Origin: Microcella humidisoli
GTDB lineage: Bacteria > Actinomycetota > Actinomycetes > Actinomycetales > Microbacteriaceae
DNA length: 64,000 nucleotides
Assembly (NCBI RefSeq): GCF_024362325.1
Contig: NZ_CP101497.1
Span: 2,480,001 to 2,544,000, forward strand
Direction: 5' to 3'
Shown here: piece after piece, positions 39,633-47,277 of the stretch
Position numbering within the stretch: position 1 is the stretch's first letter
Layout of the letters: each line of letters starts with the position of its first letter
Made by a program: the position numbers and the translations under genes
The notes under the pieces: generated by a model
Database searches by the model: none
What the model saw: the letters and a program-made list of their open reading frames with translations, nothing else
Told to the model about the DNA's origin: nothing

Positions 39633-40266
39633 GCCGCCCGGCGTTCGTCGTATCGCGCGCCTCTCGGCCCGCGCCCTCGACGATGCGCTGACCGCGCTGC
39701 TCGCGACCGACGACGCGATCGTCGACCTGCGGGCCGACGGCTACGGCCACGGCGCCGACGAGATCGAGCGACGCGCCCGCGCGCGCGGGATTGACCGCTT
39801 CGTGCGCGATGGCGATGACGGCTCCCCCGACGGCGCGAACGATCACCGGATGCTGGCCTACGGGCTGCATCCGCACCAGCAGCCCGTGCTGAGGCTTGAG
39901 GGCGAGGTCGTGGCCGTGAAGCACGTGCCCGCGGGCACCGCGGTCTCGTACGGCTACCAGTACCGCACGAGCACGGAGGCGACGCTCGCGCTCGTCGGCC
40001 TCGGCTATGCCGACGGCGTGCCGCGCCTCGCCTCGAGCCGCGCGCCCGTGCGTGTCGGCGACACGACCGGTATCGTCGCCGGCCGCATCGCGATGGATCA
40101 GCTCGTCGTCGATCTGGGGCCGGAAGCGGCCGCGGTCGGCGACACGGCCGTGCTGTGGCACGACGCCGCGTCGCTCGCGGCCTGGAGCACGGCGACCGAG
40201 CGCCCGGCCGAGGCGCTGCTCGCCGGGCTCGGGCGCCGCATTCGCCGGCAATGGGTCGAGGCATGA
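39616..40266 (+). CDS. Truncated alanine racemase-like subunit with C-terminal domain and no PLP lysine
   Basis: 216 residues. Residues 10-65 resemble the first strand-helix-strand of the alanine racemase barrel, but the PLP motif reads LRADGYGHG, with Arg39 in place of lysine. The remaining ~150 residues of barrel are missing; it then jumps to the C-terminal beta domain: VKHVPAGTAVSYGYQY with Y112 (equivalent of catalytic Tyr265'), LGYADGVPR and GRIAMDQLVVDLG (M160, D161). These residues normally reach into the partner subunit's active site. ATG overlaps the previous stop; its own stop overlaps the next racemase ATG. Likely a heterodimer partner of that protein; a decaying pseudogene is the alternative. 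Confidence 0.82.
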   Translation: MSAAPEPPGVRRIARLSARALDDALTALLATDDAIVDLRADGYGHGADEIERRARARGIDRFVRDGDDGSPDGANDHRMLAYGLHPHQQPVLRLEGEVVAVKHVPAGTAVSYGYQYRTSTEATLALVGLGYADGVPRLASSRAPVRVGDTTGIVAGRIAMDQLVVDLGPEAAAVGDTAVLWHDAASLAAWSTATERPAEALLAGLGRRIRRQWVEA

Positions 40267-41306
40267 CCGCCGTCGCCGTCATCGACCGCGCGGCGTTCGC
40301 CCGCAATGTGCGGCGTCTCGTCGAGCGCGCCGCACCCGCCGAGGTCATGCTCGCGATCAAGGCCGACGCCTATGGGCACGGCATGCTCGACCTCGCCCCC
40401 GTCGCGCTCGCCGCCGGTGCCCGCTCGCTCGCCGTGCTCGAGATCCCGGCCGCGCTCGCGTTGCGCGAGGCCGGTATCGACTGCCGACTCTTCGCCTGGC
40501 TGCATGGCACGGGCAGCGACTTCGCCGCGGCGATCGCCGCGGGCATCGACCTCGGTGTCTCGGCGCCGTGGCAGCTCGACGCCATCGCCTCGGCCGCCAG
40601 CACGGCACGTCCCGCCCGCGTGCACCTCAAGATCGACACCGGGCTGCGGCGCAACGGCGCGCTGCCCGAGCAGTGGCCCGCGCTCGTGCGGCAGGCTCGC
40701 GAACTCGCCGAGACCGGCCGCATCGTCATCGACGGCATCTGGTCACACCTCGCCGACGCCTCGGTCGAGGCCGACGACGCCGCGATCGCCGTGTTCGAGG
40801 CCGCCATCGCGACCGCCGAGGCGCTCGGCGTCTCGCCGCCCCTCCGGCACCTCGCCGCGAGCTCGGCGGGCTGGCGCGAGCCGCGCGCGCGGTTCGATCT
40901 CGTGCGCTTCGGCATCGCCGCCTACGGCGTCTCGCCCTTCGACGACCGTTCGGGGCTCGATCTCGGCCTCGAGGCCGTCATGACCCTGCGCACGACGGTG
41001 ATGGATGCCGCCGCGCCGAGCGGGCGGTCCTGGATCGCGGCGGGCTACGCCGACGGCGTGCCGGCGGCGGCGCAGGGGGCCGAGGTGTCGATCGACGGCC
41101 ATCGGTGCGCGGTCGAGGCCGTCGAGGTGGATCGCACGCTCGTCGTCTCGCCCCCCTCGGTCGAACCCGGCGCTGTCGTCACCGTCTTCGGCGAACCGGC
41201 GGCGGGCGTGCCGAGCGCCGAGGATTGGGCGCGCTGGAGCCGCACGATCGGCGATGAGATCCTCACCGGAGTTCCTGCCCGGGTACCGCGCAGCGCGGTC
41301 GGCTAG
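40263..41306 (+). CDS. alr: Alanine racemase lacking the catalytic-tyrosine segment
   Basis: 347-residue fold type III PLP enzyme. The barrel is complete: PLP lysine K33 in IKADAYGHG, Y37, KIDTGLRRNG (K123, R130), SHLADAS (H162), SSAG and RFGIAAYG (R215, phosphate loop). The C-terminal domain is degenerate: the VSYGxxY segment with the second catalytic base (Tyr265') is deleted between TLRTTVMDAAAP and GYADGVP, and the MDQ motif reads VDR. Alone it lacks the second catalytic base; the overlapping upstream gene encodes exactly the missing parts. D-Ala supply for peptidoglycan is the expected role, but another D-amino acid is possible. Confidence 0.88.
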   Translation: MTAVAVIDRAAFARNVRRLVERAAPAEVMLAIKADAYGHGMLDLAPVALAAGARSLAVLEIPAALALREAGIDCRLFAWLHGTGSDFAAAIAAGIDLGVSAPWQLDAIASAASTARPARVHLKIDTGLRRNGALPEQWPALVRQARELAETGRIVIDGIWSHLADASVEADDAAIAVFEAAIATAEALGVSPPLRHLAASSAGWREPRARFDLVRFGIAAYGVSPFDDRSGLDLGLEAVMTLRTTVMDAAAPSGRSWIAAGYADGVPAAAQGAEVSIDGHRCAVEAVEVDRTLVVSPPSVEPGAVVTVFGEPAAGVPSAEDWARWSRTIGDEILTGVPARVPRSAVG

Positions 41307-41330
41307 CGCGGACGAGCGAGCGCGGTCGGG

Positions 41331-42086
41331 CTAGACGGCGACGCCGGGGCGGCCGAGGCGCTCGGCGATCGCCGCGCGGGCGCGACGAGCACGCTCGTCG
41401 ACTTGGGCGATGCGATCGTCGGCCTCGGGCAGTCCCCGCCCGTGGCGGGCCAGCGCGGCGACGAGCAGCTCGTCGGCGAGGAACGGGTTCATGGGCAGTA
41501 CGGGCCCGCCGAGGTGGGTGCCGATGAGGGCGCCGAGCCGCACGCCCTCACCGCGGTCGGCGCCATCGGCCGTGCCGGTGTTACCCGGGCCGCGATCGAG
41601 CACCGTGAGCGGATCCGCGTCGTGCACGTCGACCGACACCCCGTGGTTGACGAAGCCCGCGAGCCGGCCGTCGGCCCGCGGAACGCCGAGCGCTTCACCG
41701 ACCGCCCGCGAGCGGGCATCCCGCACCGTGATCGGCAGCAGGCCGAGCCCCTCGTGCGGGCGACCCTCAAGATCGACGATGCGCTGCGCGAACAGGTGCA
41801 TGCCCGCTCCGATGGCGATCATCGGCACGCCGGTTGCCGCCCACTCGCGCAGCAGCGGTCCGTGCTCGCGAGCGTCGGGCAGCACGGCATCACGCGCCGA
41901 ACGCGCGCCGCTGCCCACGTGCACGAGATCGGCAGAGTCGGGCAGGGAATCTCCGGGCGCGACGTCGACGATCGTGACCGACACCCCGCGCCATTCGAGT
42001 CGACGACGCAGAGCGAGCACGTTGCCGCGGTCGCCGTTGAGCCCGAGCTCGGTCGGGTAGAGGTGCACGATGCGCAGCTCGGTCAT
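41331..42086 (-). CDS. gatD: GatD-like amidotransferase subunit without nucleophile cysteine
   Basis: 251 residues of the CobB/CobQ-like class I glutaminase fold as in GatD of the lipid II isoglutaminyl synthase: VHLYPTELGLNGDRGNVLAL at the N-terminus and GFVNHGVSV with the catalytic His (H148). The nucleophile elbow, normally CGGxQ, reads GAGMH (residues 93-97), so the catalytic cysteine is Gly. The whole protein contains no cysteine. It therefore should not hydrolyse glutamine. ATG overlaps the stop of the murT-like gene, so the pair is coupled. The fold may act as a structural or regulatory partner. Confidence 0.85.
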   Translation of the reverse strand: MTELRIVHLYPTELGLNGDRGNVLALRRRLEWRGVSVTIVDVAPGDSLPDSADLVHVGSGARSARDAVLPDAREHGPLLREWAATGVPMIAIGAGMHLFAQRIVDLEGRPHEGLGLLPITVRDARSRAVGEALGVPRADGRLAGFVNHGVSVDVHDADPLTVLDRGPGNTGTADGADRGEGVRLGALIGTHLGGPVLPMNPFLADELLVAALARHGRGLPEADDRIAQVDERARRARAAIAERLGRPGVAV

Positions 42087-43363
42087 GCGCCGCCCTCCAG
42101 GTCGAGGTAGCCCATGCGCAGGCGCAGCTCCATCATGAGCTCGTAGTTGATGACGGCGACCTTGGGGCCGTCGCTCGGCTCGGGAAGGGCGAGGAAGGCG
42201 TCGACCGCGGCAGGGAACTCTTCGATGACCGCCCCCACCTCGATGCCCTCGTAGGCGAGCCGCGTGGCCCACTGCCAGGCCTTCGTCCCCGTCACGATGT
42301 CGACGTGGTCGAGCGTCGAGAGGTCGGTGTCGTAGATCCACGAGGGGTCGGGCGTGCCCTCGTCGACGGCGACCATGACGCGCTGCGGCACGCGGCCGAG
42401 CGCGTCGAGGTTGAGCTGCAGGCTCGGCGGGTTCTTCATCATCACGAGCTCGATCTGCTGCCCTCGAGCGTCGAGGATTTCGCCGCGCCCGTAGACCGTG
42501 TCGAGGCCCGCGAAGGCCGATTCGGCGGTCGCGCGGTCGAATTGGGCGCCGAGGAGGCTGCGGGCGGTCGCGAGCGCAGCCGCGGCGTCGACGGCGTAGT
42601 GCAGTCCGCGAGCAGGCAGGGCGATGGATGCGCGCTCGCCCCCGACCGCGATCGACGCCATCGTGCCCTCCACCTGCAGCACGACGACCGAGGCCTCGGG
42701 CAGCGCCGGCCGTTCGGGGCTCGCGCCCGTCGGGGTCGCGCGCGGTGCCGCGGCGACGCCGTGGGGACTCGCTGCGAGCGCCTCGGGCGCGACGTCGAAG
42801 ACGACGACCTCTTGGTCGGCGCGCGACTCGCGCCCGAGCGCGGCCGTGTTGAGGTCGGCCGCGTTCACGATGACGCGACGACGCGCGGCGTCGCGGATGC
42901 GCTCGAGCATGCCGTACACCCGGTCGGGCTCGTGGAACCGGTTGAGCTGGTCGATCTGCAGGTTGAGCAGCAGGAGGTCGGTGGGCGCGAGGCGGTCGGC
43001 GAGGCCCACCCCGTACGCCTCATCGACCTCGAGGACGGCGATGTCGTCGCGCACCCGCCCGTCGAGCGGCACCGAGGCGAGCAGAGCCGACGCGATGCCC
43101 TGCGGCAGATTGGCCCCGCTCGGGTTGGTGAAGACCCGCATGCCGTGGGCGCGCAGCACGCCGACGAGCATGTTCGTCGTCGTCGACTTGCCGTTCGAGC
43201 CCGTGACGAAGACGACGCCGAGCGGCAGCCCGCCGAGCGCGTGCTCGAGGAATCGCGGGGCGATGCGCAGGGCGATGTTGCCCGGGATCGCCGAGCCGCC
43301 GCCGCGCAGGCGGGCGACGACGCGCACGGCCCGCCCGACGAGCACTGCCAGCCGGATGCGCAC
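42083..43363 (-). CDS. murT: MurT-like Mur ligase without zinc ribbon
   Basis: 426-residue Mur-ligase-family protein. The ATPase core is intact: VTGSNGKSTTTNML P-loop (residues 54-63), NPSGANLPQGI, LEVDEAYG, NLQIDQLNRFHEPDR, and the ligase domain MMKNPPSLQLNL and DPSWIYDTDLS (D345 region). Canonical MurT has a four-cysteine zinc ribbon inserted in the central domain; here residues 190-250 are Ala/Pro-rich and the entire protein has no cysteine. It presumably still activates the D-Glu carboxylate of a peptidoglycan precursor. GTG start 9 bp after the sigA stop suggests read-through from sigA. Confidence 0.87.
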   Translation of the reverse strand: MRIRLAVLVGRAVRVVARLRGGGSAIPGNIALRIAPRFLEHALGGLPLGVVFVTGSNGKSTTTNMLVGVLRAHGMRVFTNPSGANLPQGIASALLASVPLDGRVRDDIAVLEVDEAYGVGLADRLAPTDLLLLNLQIDQLNRFHEPDRVYGMLERIRDAARRRVIVNAADLNTAALGRESRADQEVVVFDVAPEALAASPHGVAAAPRATPTGASPERPALPEASVVVLQVEGTMASIAVGGERASIALPARGLHYAVDAAAALATARSLLGAQFDRATAESAFAGLDTVYGRGEILDARGQQIELVMMKNPPSLQLNLDALGRVPQRVMVAVDEGTPDPSWIYDTDLSTLDHVDIVTGTKAWQWATRLAYEGIEVGAVIEEFPAAVDAFLALPEPSDGPKVAVINYELMMELRLRMGYLDLEGGA

Positions 43364-43372
43364 GGGGTCGGC

Positions 43373-44845
43373 CTACTCGAGGTAGTCGCGCAGCGCCTGC
43401 GAGCGCGAGGGGTGCCGCAGCTTGGCCATCGTCTTCGACTCGATCTGGCGGATGCGCTCGCGCGTGACCCCGAAGGTGTCGCCGATCTGATCGAGCGTCT
43501 TCGGCATGCCGTCGCCGAGGCCGAAGCGCATGCGGATGACGCCGGCCTCGCGCTCGGAGAGCGAATCGAGCAGGCTCTCGAGCTGCTTCTGCAGCATCGT
43601 GAAGCCCACGGCGTCGGCCGGAACGACGGCCTCGGTGTCTTCGATGAGGTCGCCGAACTCGCTGTCACCGTCTTCGCCGAGCGGCGTGTGCAGCGAAATC
43701 GGCTCGCGGCCGTACTTCTGCACCTCGATGACCTTCTCGGGGGTCATGTCGAGCTCGCGGCTCAGCTCTTCCGGCGTGGGCTCGCGCCCGAGGTCCTGCA
43801 GCATCTGACGCTGCACGCGGGCGAGCTTGTTGATGACCTCGACCATGTGCACGGGAATGCGGATGGTGCGGGCCTGGTCGGCCATGGCGCGCGTGATCGC
43901 CTGACGGATCCACCACGTGGCATACGTCGAGAACTTGAAGCCCTTGGTGTAGTCGAACTTCTCGACCGCGCGGATGAGACCGAGGTTGCCCTCTTGAATC
44001 AGGTCGAGGAACTGCATGCCGCGGCCGGTGTAGCGCTTGGCGAGCGAGACCACGAGACGCAGGTTGGCGCCGAGCAGGTGGTTCTTCGCGCGCTGGCCGT
44101 CGCGGGCGACCCAGGAGAGGTCACGACCGAGGGCCGAGCGCTTCTCCTTCTCGGTCATCGTCGAGAGCTTCTCCTCGGCGAAGAGGCCCGCCTCGATGCG
44201 CATGGCGAGCTCGACCTCCTCCGCGGCGTTGAGCAGCGGGACCTTGCCGATCTGCTTCAGGTAGTCCTTGACCGGGTCAGCCGTCGCGCCCGTGATGGTC
44301 GAGGAGTAGACGGGAACCTCGTCGTCGTCATCGGTGTTCGAGATGACGATCGCGCCCGTCGGCAGGTCGCCCGCCGATCCCGTGTCCTTCTCGTCGTCGT
44401 CATCATCGCCGGTGTCGTCGGCGTCGGCATCAGCGTCCTCGACCACCACCACGACCTCGGGGTCGATCTCGCCCTCGGCGACGACGGCCTCGACATCGGG
44501 CTCGACGGCATCGAGGTCGACCTCGACCTCATCATCACCCTCGGCCGCGGCACCCGCGGGTGAGGCCGCCTTCTTCGCCGCCGCGCGCTTGGTGGCAGCG
44601 GGAGCTGCGGCGGCAGGAGCCTTCGCGGCCGCCTTCGCGGGCGCGGCCTTCGCTGCGGGAGCCTTCGCGGCCGCAGTCTTCGCGGTCGTGGTCTTGGCGG
44701 GCGCTGCCTTCGTGGCCGTGGTCTTGGCGGCCGTGGTCTTGGCGGCTGCAGTCTTCGCGGTCGTGGTCTTCGACGCCGGGGCCGTCGCGCCGGCGGTCGT
44801 CGCCGCGGGCTCGGCGGTCGTGCTGGTGGTCGCTCGGGCAGCCAT
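43373..44845 (-). CDS. sigA: Primary RNA polymerase sigma factor
   Basis: 490-residue group 1 sigma-70 factor. Residues 1-110 are Ala/Lys/Thr-rich ([17 protein letters not shown] pattern), 115-180 very acidic (e.g. [12 protein letters not shown]), then region 1.2 [16 protein letters not shown], region 2 [27 protein letters not shown] and [19 protein letters not shown], region 3, and region 4 [32 protein letters not shown] 44845 with AGAGGGG upstream. The 139-bp leader contains GATAAT on the minus strand at 44967-44962, a possible -10. Confidence 0.97.
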   Translation of the reverse strand: MAARATTSTTAEPAATTAGATAPASKTTTAKTAAAKTTAAKTTATKAAPAKTTTAKTAAAKAPAAKAAPAKAAAKAPAAAAPAATKRAAAKKAASPAGAAAEGDDEVEVDLDAVEPDVEAVVAEGEIDPEVVVVVEDADADADDTGDDDDDEKDTGSAGDLPTGAIVISNTDDDDEVPVYSSTITGATADPVKDYLKQIGKVPLLNAAEEVELAMRIEAGLFAEEKLSTMTEKEKRSALGRDLSWVARDGQRAKNHLLGANLRLVVSLAKRYTGRGMQFLDLIQEGNLGLIRAVEKFDYTKGFKFSTYATWWIRQAITRAMADQARTIRIPVHMVEVINKLARVQRQMLQDLGREPTPEELSRELDMTPEKVIEVQKYGREPISLHTPLGEDGDSEFGDLIEDTEAVVPADAVGFTMLQKQLESLLDSLSEREAGVIRMRFGLGDGMPKTLDQIGDTFGVTRERIRQIESKTMAKLRHPSRSQALRDYLE

Positions 44846-44961
44846 GGGGCCCCTCTTTTCGCGTTCTGCGGGCAGTACAACGACCCATGTCAAGTCGCTG
44901 CGGCGCGCCGACCCGCGGAAGCGGAGTGCGCGCCCGGCGTCCGACCGGGTCGTGAACCTTC

Positions 44962-44967
44962 ATTATC
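44962..44967 (-). promoter_or_regulatory. Possible -10 element for sigA
   Basis: GATAAT on the minus strand, a good -10 match in an otherwise GC-rich gap, about 117 bp before the sigA ATG. No convincing -35 is seen 16-18 bp upstream. Confidence 0.3.
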
Positions 44968-44984
44968 GCACACCGGGCCGGGGG

Positions 44985-46184
44985 TCACGACCAATGCTCG
45001 ACGTCGCCCCGTCCCTCGCGGCGCCCGCGCCACCGTCGCACGATCGCGAGCCAGAGCGGACCGACGGCGATGCCCTCCTCCTCCTGCAGCCGACGGCGGG
45101 TGCGGCGTCGCGCGATGAGCATGAGGCCGACGACGAGGCCCACGACCGGGCCCTGCACGGCGAGCGCGAGTCGCCAGCGCTCCCAGGCGTAGAGCTGCTC
45201 GGTCGACGCGCCCGGGCTCTGCAGGTCGAGCAGCACGCCGACGAGCAGCACCACGATCATCCAGAACGGCGGGATGCCCGGCCACAGCAGCACGATCGTC
45301 CAGGCGAGGGCCATGGTGCCGACGATGCCGAGCACGAGGTTCGAACGCCGGAAGGGGAAGCGCGCCGACAGCAGGCCGATGATCGGCCCCGCGATCGCGG
45401 CCACCACGACCATGAAGCCGATCATGCCGGCGGCCACCGCGGGCCCGTAGCCGAGGCCAATCGACAGCATCGGGAACCCCCACAGCAGTGCGAGCATCGC
45501 TCCGCTCGACTGCGTCGCGGCGTGCGCCCAGAATCCGAGGCGTGTGCCCGGGTGGCGGATGCTCGCCCGCAGGCTGCTGAGCGCCGATGCGAGCGAGGCC
45601 GAACGGTCGGGCGGTGCTCCGGCCGGAGCATCCCGCACGGTGACGAGCACCGCCGCCGCGACGACGACCGAGAGCGAGGCCGCGGAGGCGAAGGCCGCCG
45701 TCCAGCCGCTCAGCTGCAGCACGGCCGCGAAGGGGATGGCCGAGAGCAACTGCCCGCTCTGCCCGAGCGTGCCGACCCACTGCGAGAGCTGCGGCAGGCG
45801 GCCAGGCGAGAACCACGCGCCCAGCAAGCGCAGCACCGAGATGAAGGTCATGGCATCGCCGGCACCGACGAGCACGCGCCCGATGATCGCGATGACGAGG
45901 TCGTCGGCGACCGCGACCGCGAGCTGCCCTGCCGCCATCGTGAGGGCGCCCGTGAGGATGAGCACGCGCGGGCCGAAGCGGTCGACGAGCACGCCGACGG
46001 GAATCTGCAGCAGCGCGTAGACGAGCAGCTGCAGCACAGCGAGGCTCGAGAGCGCGGTCGCGTCGACGAGGAAGCGCTCCGTGGCCGCGACACCCGCCAC
46101 GCCCATGCTCGATCGCTGCAGGACGCCGATGATGTAGGCCAGCATCGCCACGAGCAGCACGGCCCAGGCGCGACGCGAATCCAC
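44985..46184 (-). CDS. MFS permease, possibly internally deleted
   Basis: 399-residue major facilitator protein: first helix RAWAVLLVAMLAYIIGVLQRSSMG, the A-like motif VGVLVDRFGPRVLI after helix 2, and GRVLVGAGDAM. Related permeases usually have a conserved stretch with a FD-x-ARTFNP-type motif before the penultimate helices; here the sequence passes directly from FWMIVV to LLVGVLLDLQSP, leaving about ten helices. Substrate unknown. Convergence with nothing nearby; likely monocistronic. Confidence 0.85.
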   Translation of the reverse strand: MDSRRAWAVLLVAMLAYIIGVLQRSSMGVAGVAATERFLVDATALSSLAVLQLLVYALLQIPVGVLVDRFGPRVLILTGALTMAAGQLAVAVADDLVIAIIGRVLVGAGDAMTFISVLRLLGAWFSPGRLPQLSQWVGTLGQSGQLLSAIPFAAVLQLSGWTAAFASAASLSVVVAAAVLVTVRDAPAGAPPDRSASLASALSSLRASIRHPGTRLGFWAHAATQSSGAMLALLWGFPMLSIGLGYGPAVAAGMIGFMVVVAAIAGPIIGLLSARFPFRRSNLVLGIVGTMALAWTIVLLWPGIPPFWMIVVLLVGVLLDLQSPGASTEQLYAWERWRLALAVQGPVVGLVVGLMLIARRRTRRRLQEEEGIAVGPLWLAIVRRWRGRREGRGDVEHWS

Positions 46185-46224
46185 GCCGCCAGCCTAGGTC
46201 GCGCGGTGCGCCCGCCTGACCGGC

Positions 46225-47148
46225 CTAGCGCGGGTCGTCGTCGTCGGTGGCCTGCCGGAAGGCGAGGAACTTCTCGAGCTCGGCCGCGATCGAGTCGGCG
46301 CTCGGCAGCTCGCCGTCCTCATCGGTCAGCGGCGAGCGCAGCGGGTTGTCCTCCATATAGCTGTCGTGGCGCTCTTCGAGCGTTCCCACGAGGCGGGCGA
46401 GCTCGCTGTTGCCCTCGACCTGGCCCTCGATCTTCGCGAGGAACTCGCGCCCGTCCGACCGCAGCCGGTCGGTGGGGAACAGCAGCCCGGTCGCCGCGGT
46501 GATGCTCTCGAGGGCGGTGACCGCGGCGGACGGGAACTCGGTGTCGGCCAGGTAATGCGGCACGAGCAGCACGAAGCCCGCGATCGGGTGCTCCGATTCG
46601 GTGAGTCGGTACTCGAGCAGGTGCAGCACGTTGCCGGGCACCTGCGTGGTCGGGCGCCACACCGAGAGCGACTCGATCAGGTCCTCGCGCGTGCCGCTCA
46701 CGGTGACGCCGATCGGCCGGGTGTGTGGAACCGGCATTGGGATGGCGTGCACCCACGTGGTGCTCGCGACGCTGTAGCGCCCGATGATGCCGATCACGGC
46801 GTCGACGAAGCGCTCCCACTGGAAGTCGGGCTCGTAGCCCGTGAGCAGGAGGAACGGCGCGCCGAGGTCGTCCTGCGCGAGCCGCAGGGCGAGCTGCGGG
46901 CGCCGGTAGGCCGTGATGCGGGTCTCCTCGAAGACCATGATCGGGCGTCGGGCGCGATAGTCGAGCAGTTCGTCGTTGTCGAAGACGATGACGTCGCGGT
47001 GCTCGAGCTCGTCGAGCAGGTACTCGGAGACCTGGGCGACGGCCCCGCCCGAGTCGACGAATCCGGTGAGGCCGACGACGAGCGGCAGATCGCGCGGCAC
47101 CTCGTCCTCCGTCAGCACGACGGAGTAGAGATCAGCCGGATTCCGCAT
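46225..47148 (-). CDS. PAC2-family protein
   Basis: 307-residue PAC2 (proteasome assembly chaperone 2-like) protein: LVVGLTGFVDSGGAVAQVSEYLLDEL, FLLLTGYEPDFQWERF and IPMPVPHTRPIGVTVSGT. Common in actinobacteria, including those without proteasomes; function unresolved. Acidic C-terminal tail ending ATDDDDPR. ATG at 47148 gives MRNPADLYSVV, the usual start, although the frame stays open far upstream. Divergent from pepA. Confidence 0.9.
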   Translation of the reverse strand: MRNPADLYSVVLTEDEVPRDLPLVVGLTGFVDSGGAVAQVSEYLLDELEHRDVIVFDNDELLDYRARRPIMVFEETRITAYRRPQLALRLAQDDLGAPFLLLTGYEPDFQWERFVDAVIGIIGRYSVASTTWVHAIPMPVPHTRPIGVTVSGTREDLIESLSVWRPTTQVPGNVLHLLEYRLTESEHPIAGFVLLVPHYLADTEFPSAAVTALESITAATGLLFPTDRLRSDGREFLAKIEGQVEGNSELARLVGTLEERHDSYMEDNPLRSPLTDEDGELPSADSIAAELEKFLAFRQATDDDDPR

Positions 47149-47277
47149 ACCTCCATGGTAGGTCGCGGCGACCCCGCGACCCGGCCGCGCGGGGCGCGCT
47201 GAGAGCGAACAGCGCCCCCGATCCGCCCTGGGGCGGCCCGTGCGGAGCAGCCCGGCGGCGCGGCTAGCCTGGACCGC

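Noticed and set aside
39616..41306. The two racemase-like genes as one gene broken by a frameshift
   Set aside because: Both contain their own barrel start (xxADxYGHG) and their own C-terminal domain, so they are two paralogous units in tandem rather than two halves of one frame.
41292..41336. Direct repeat of about 11-15 bp (AGCGCGGTCGG then CTAG) at the two convergent stops
   Set aside because: Short and GC-rich, includes both stop codons by chance; no hairpin and no sign of mobility.
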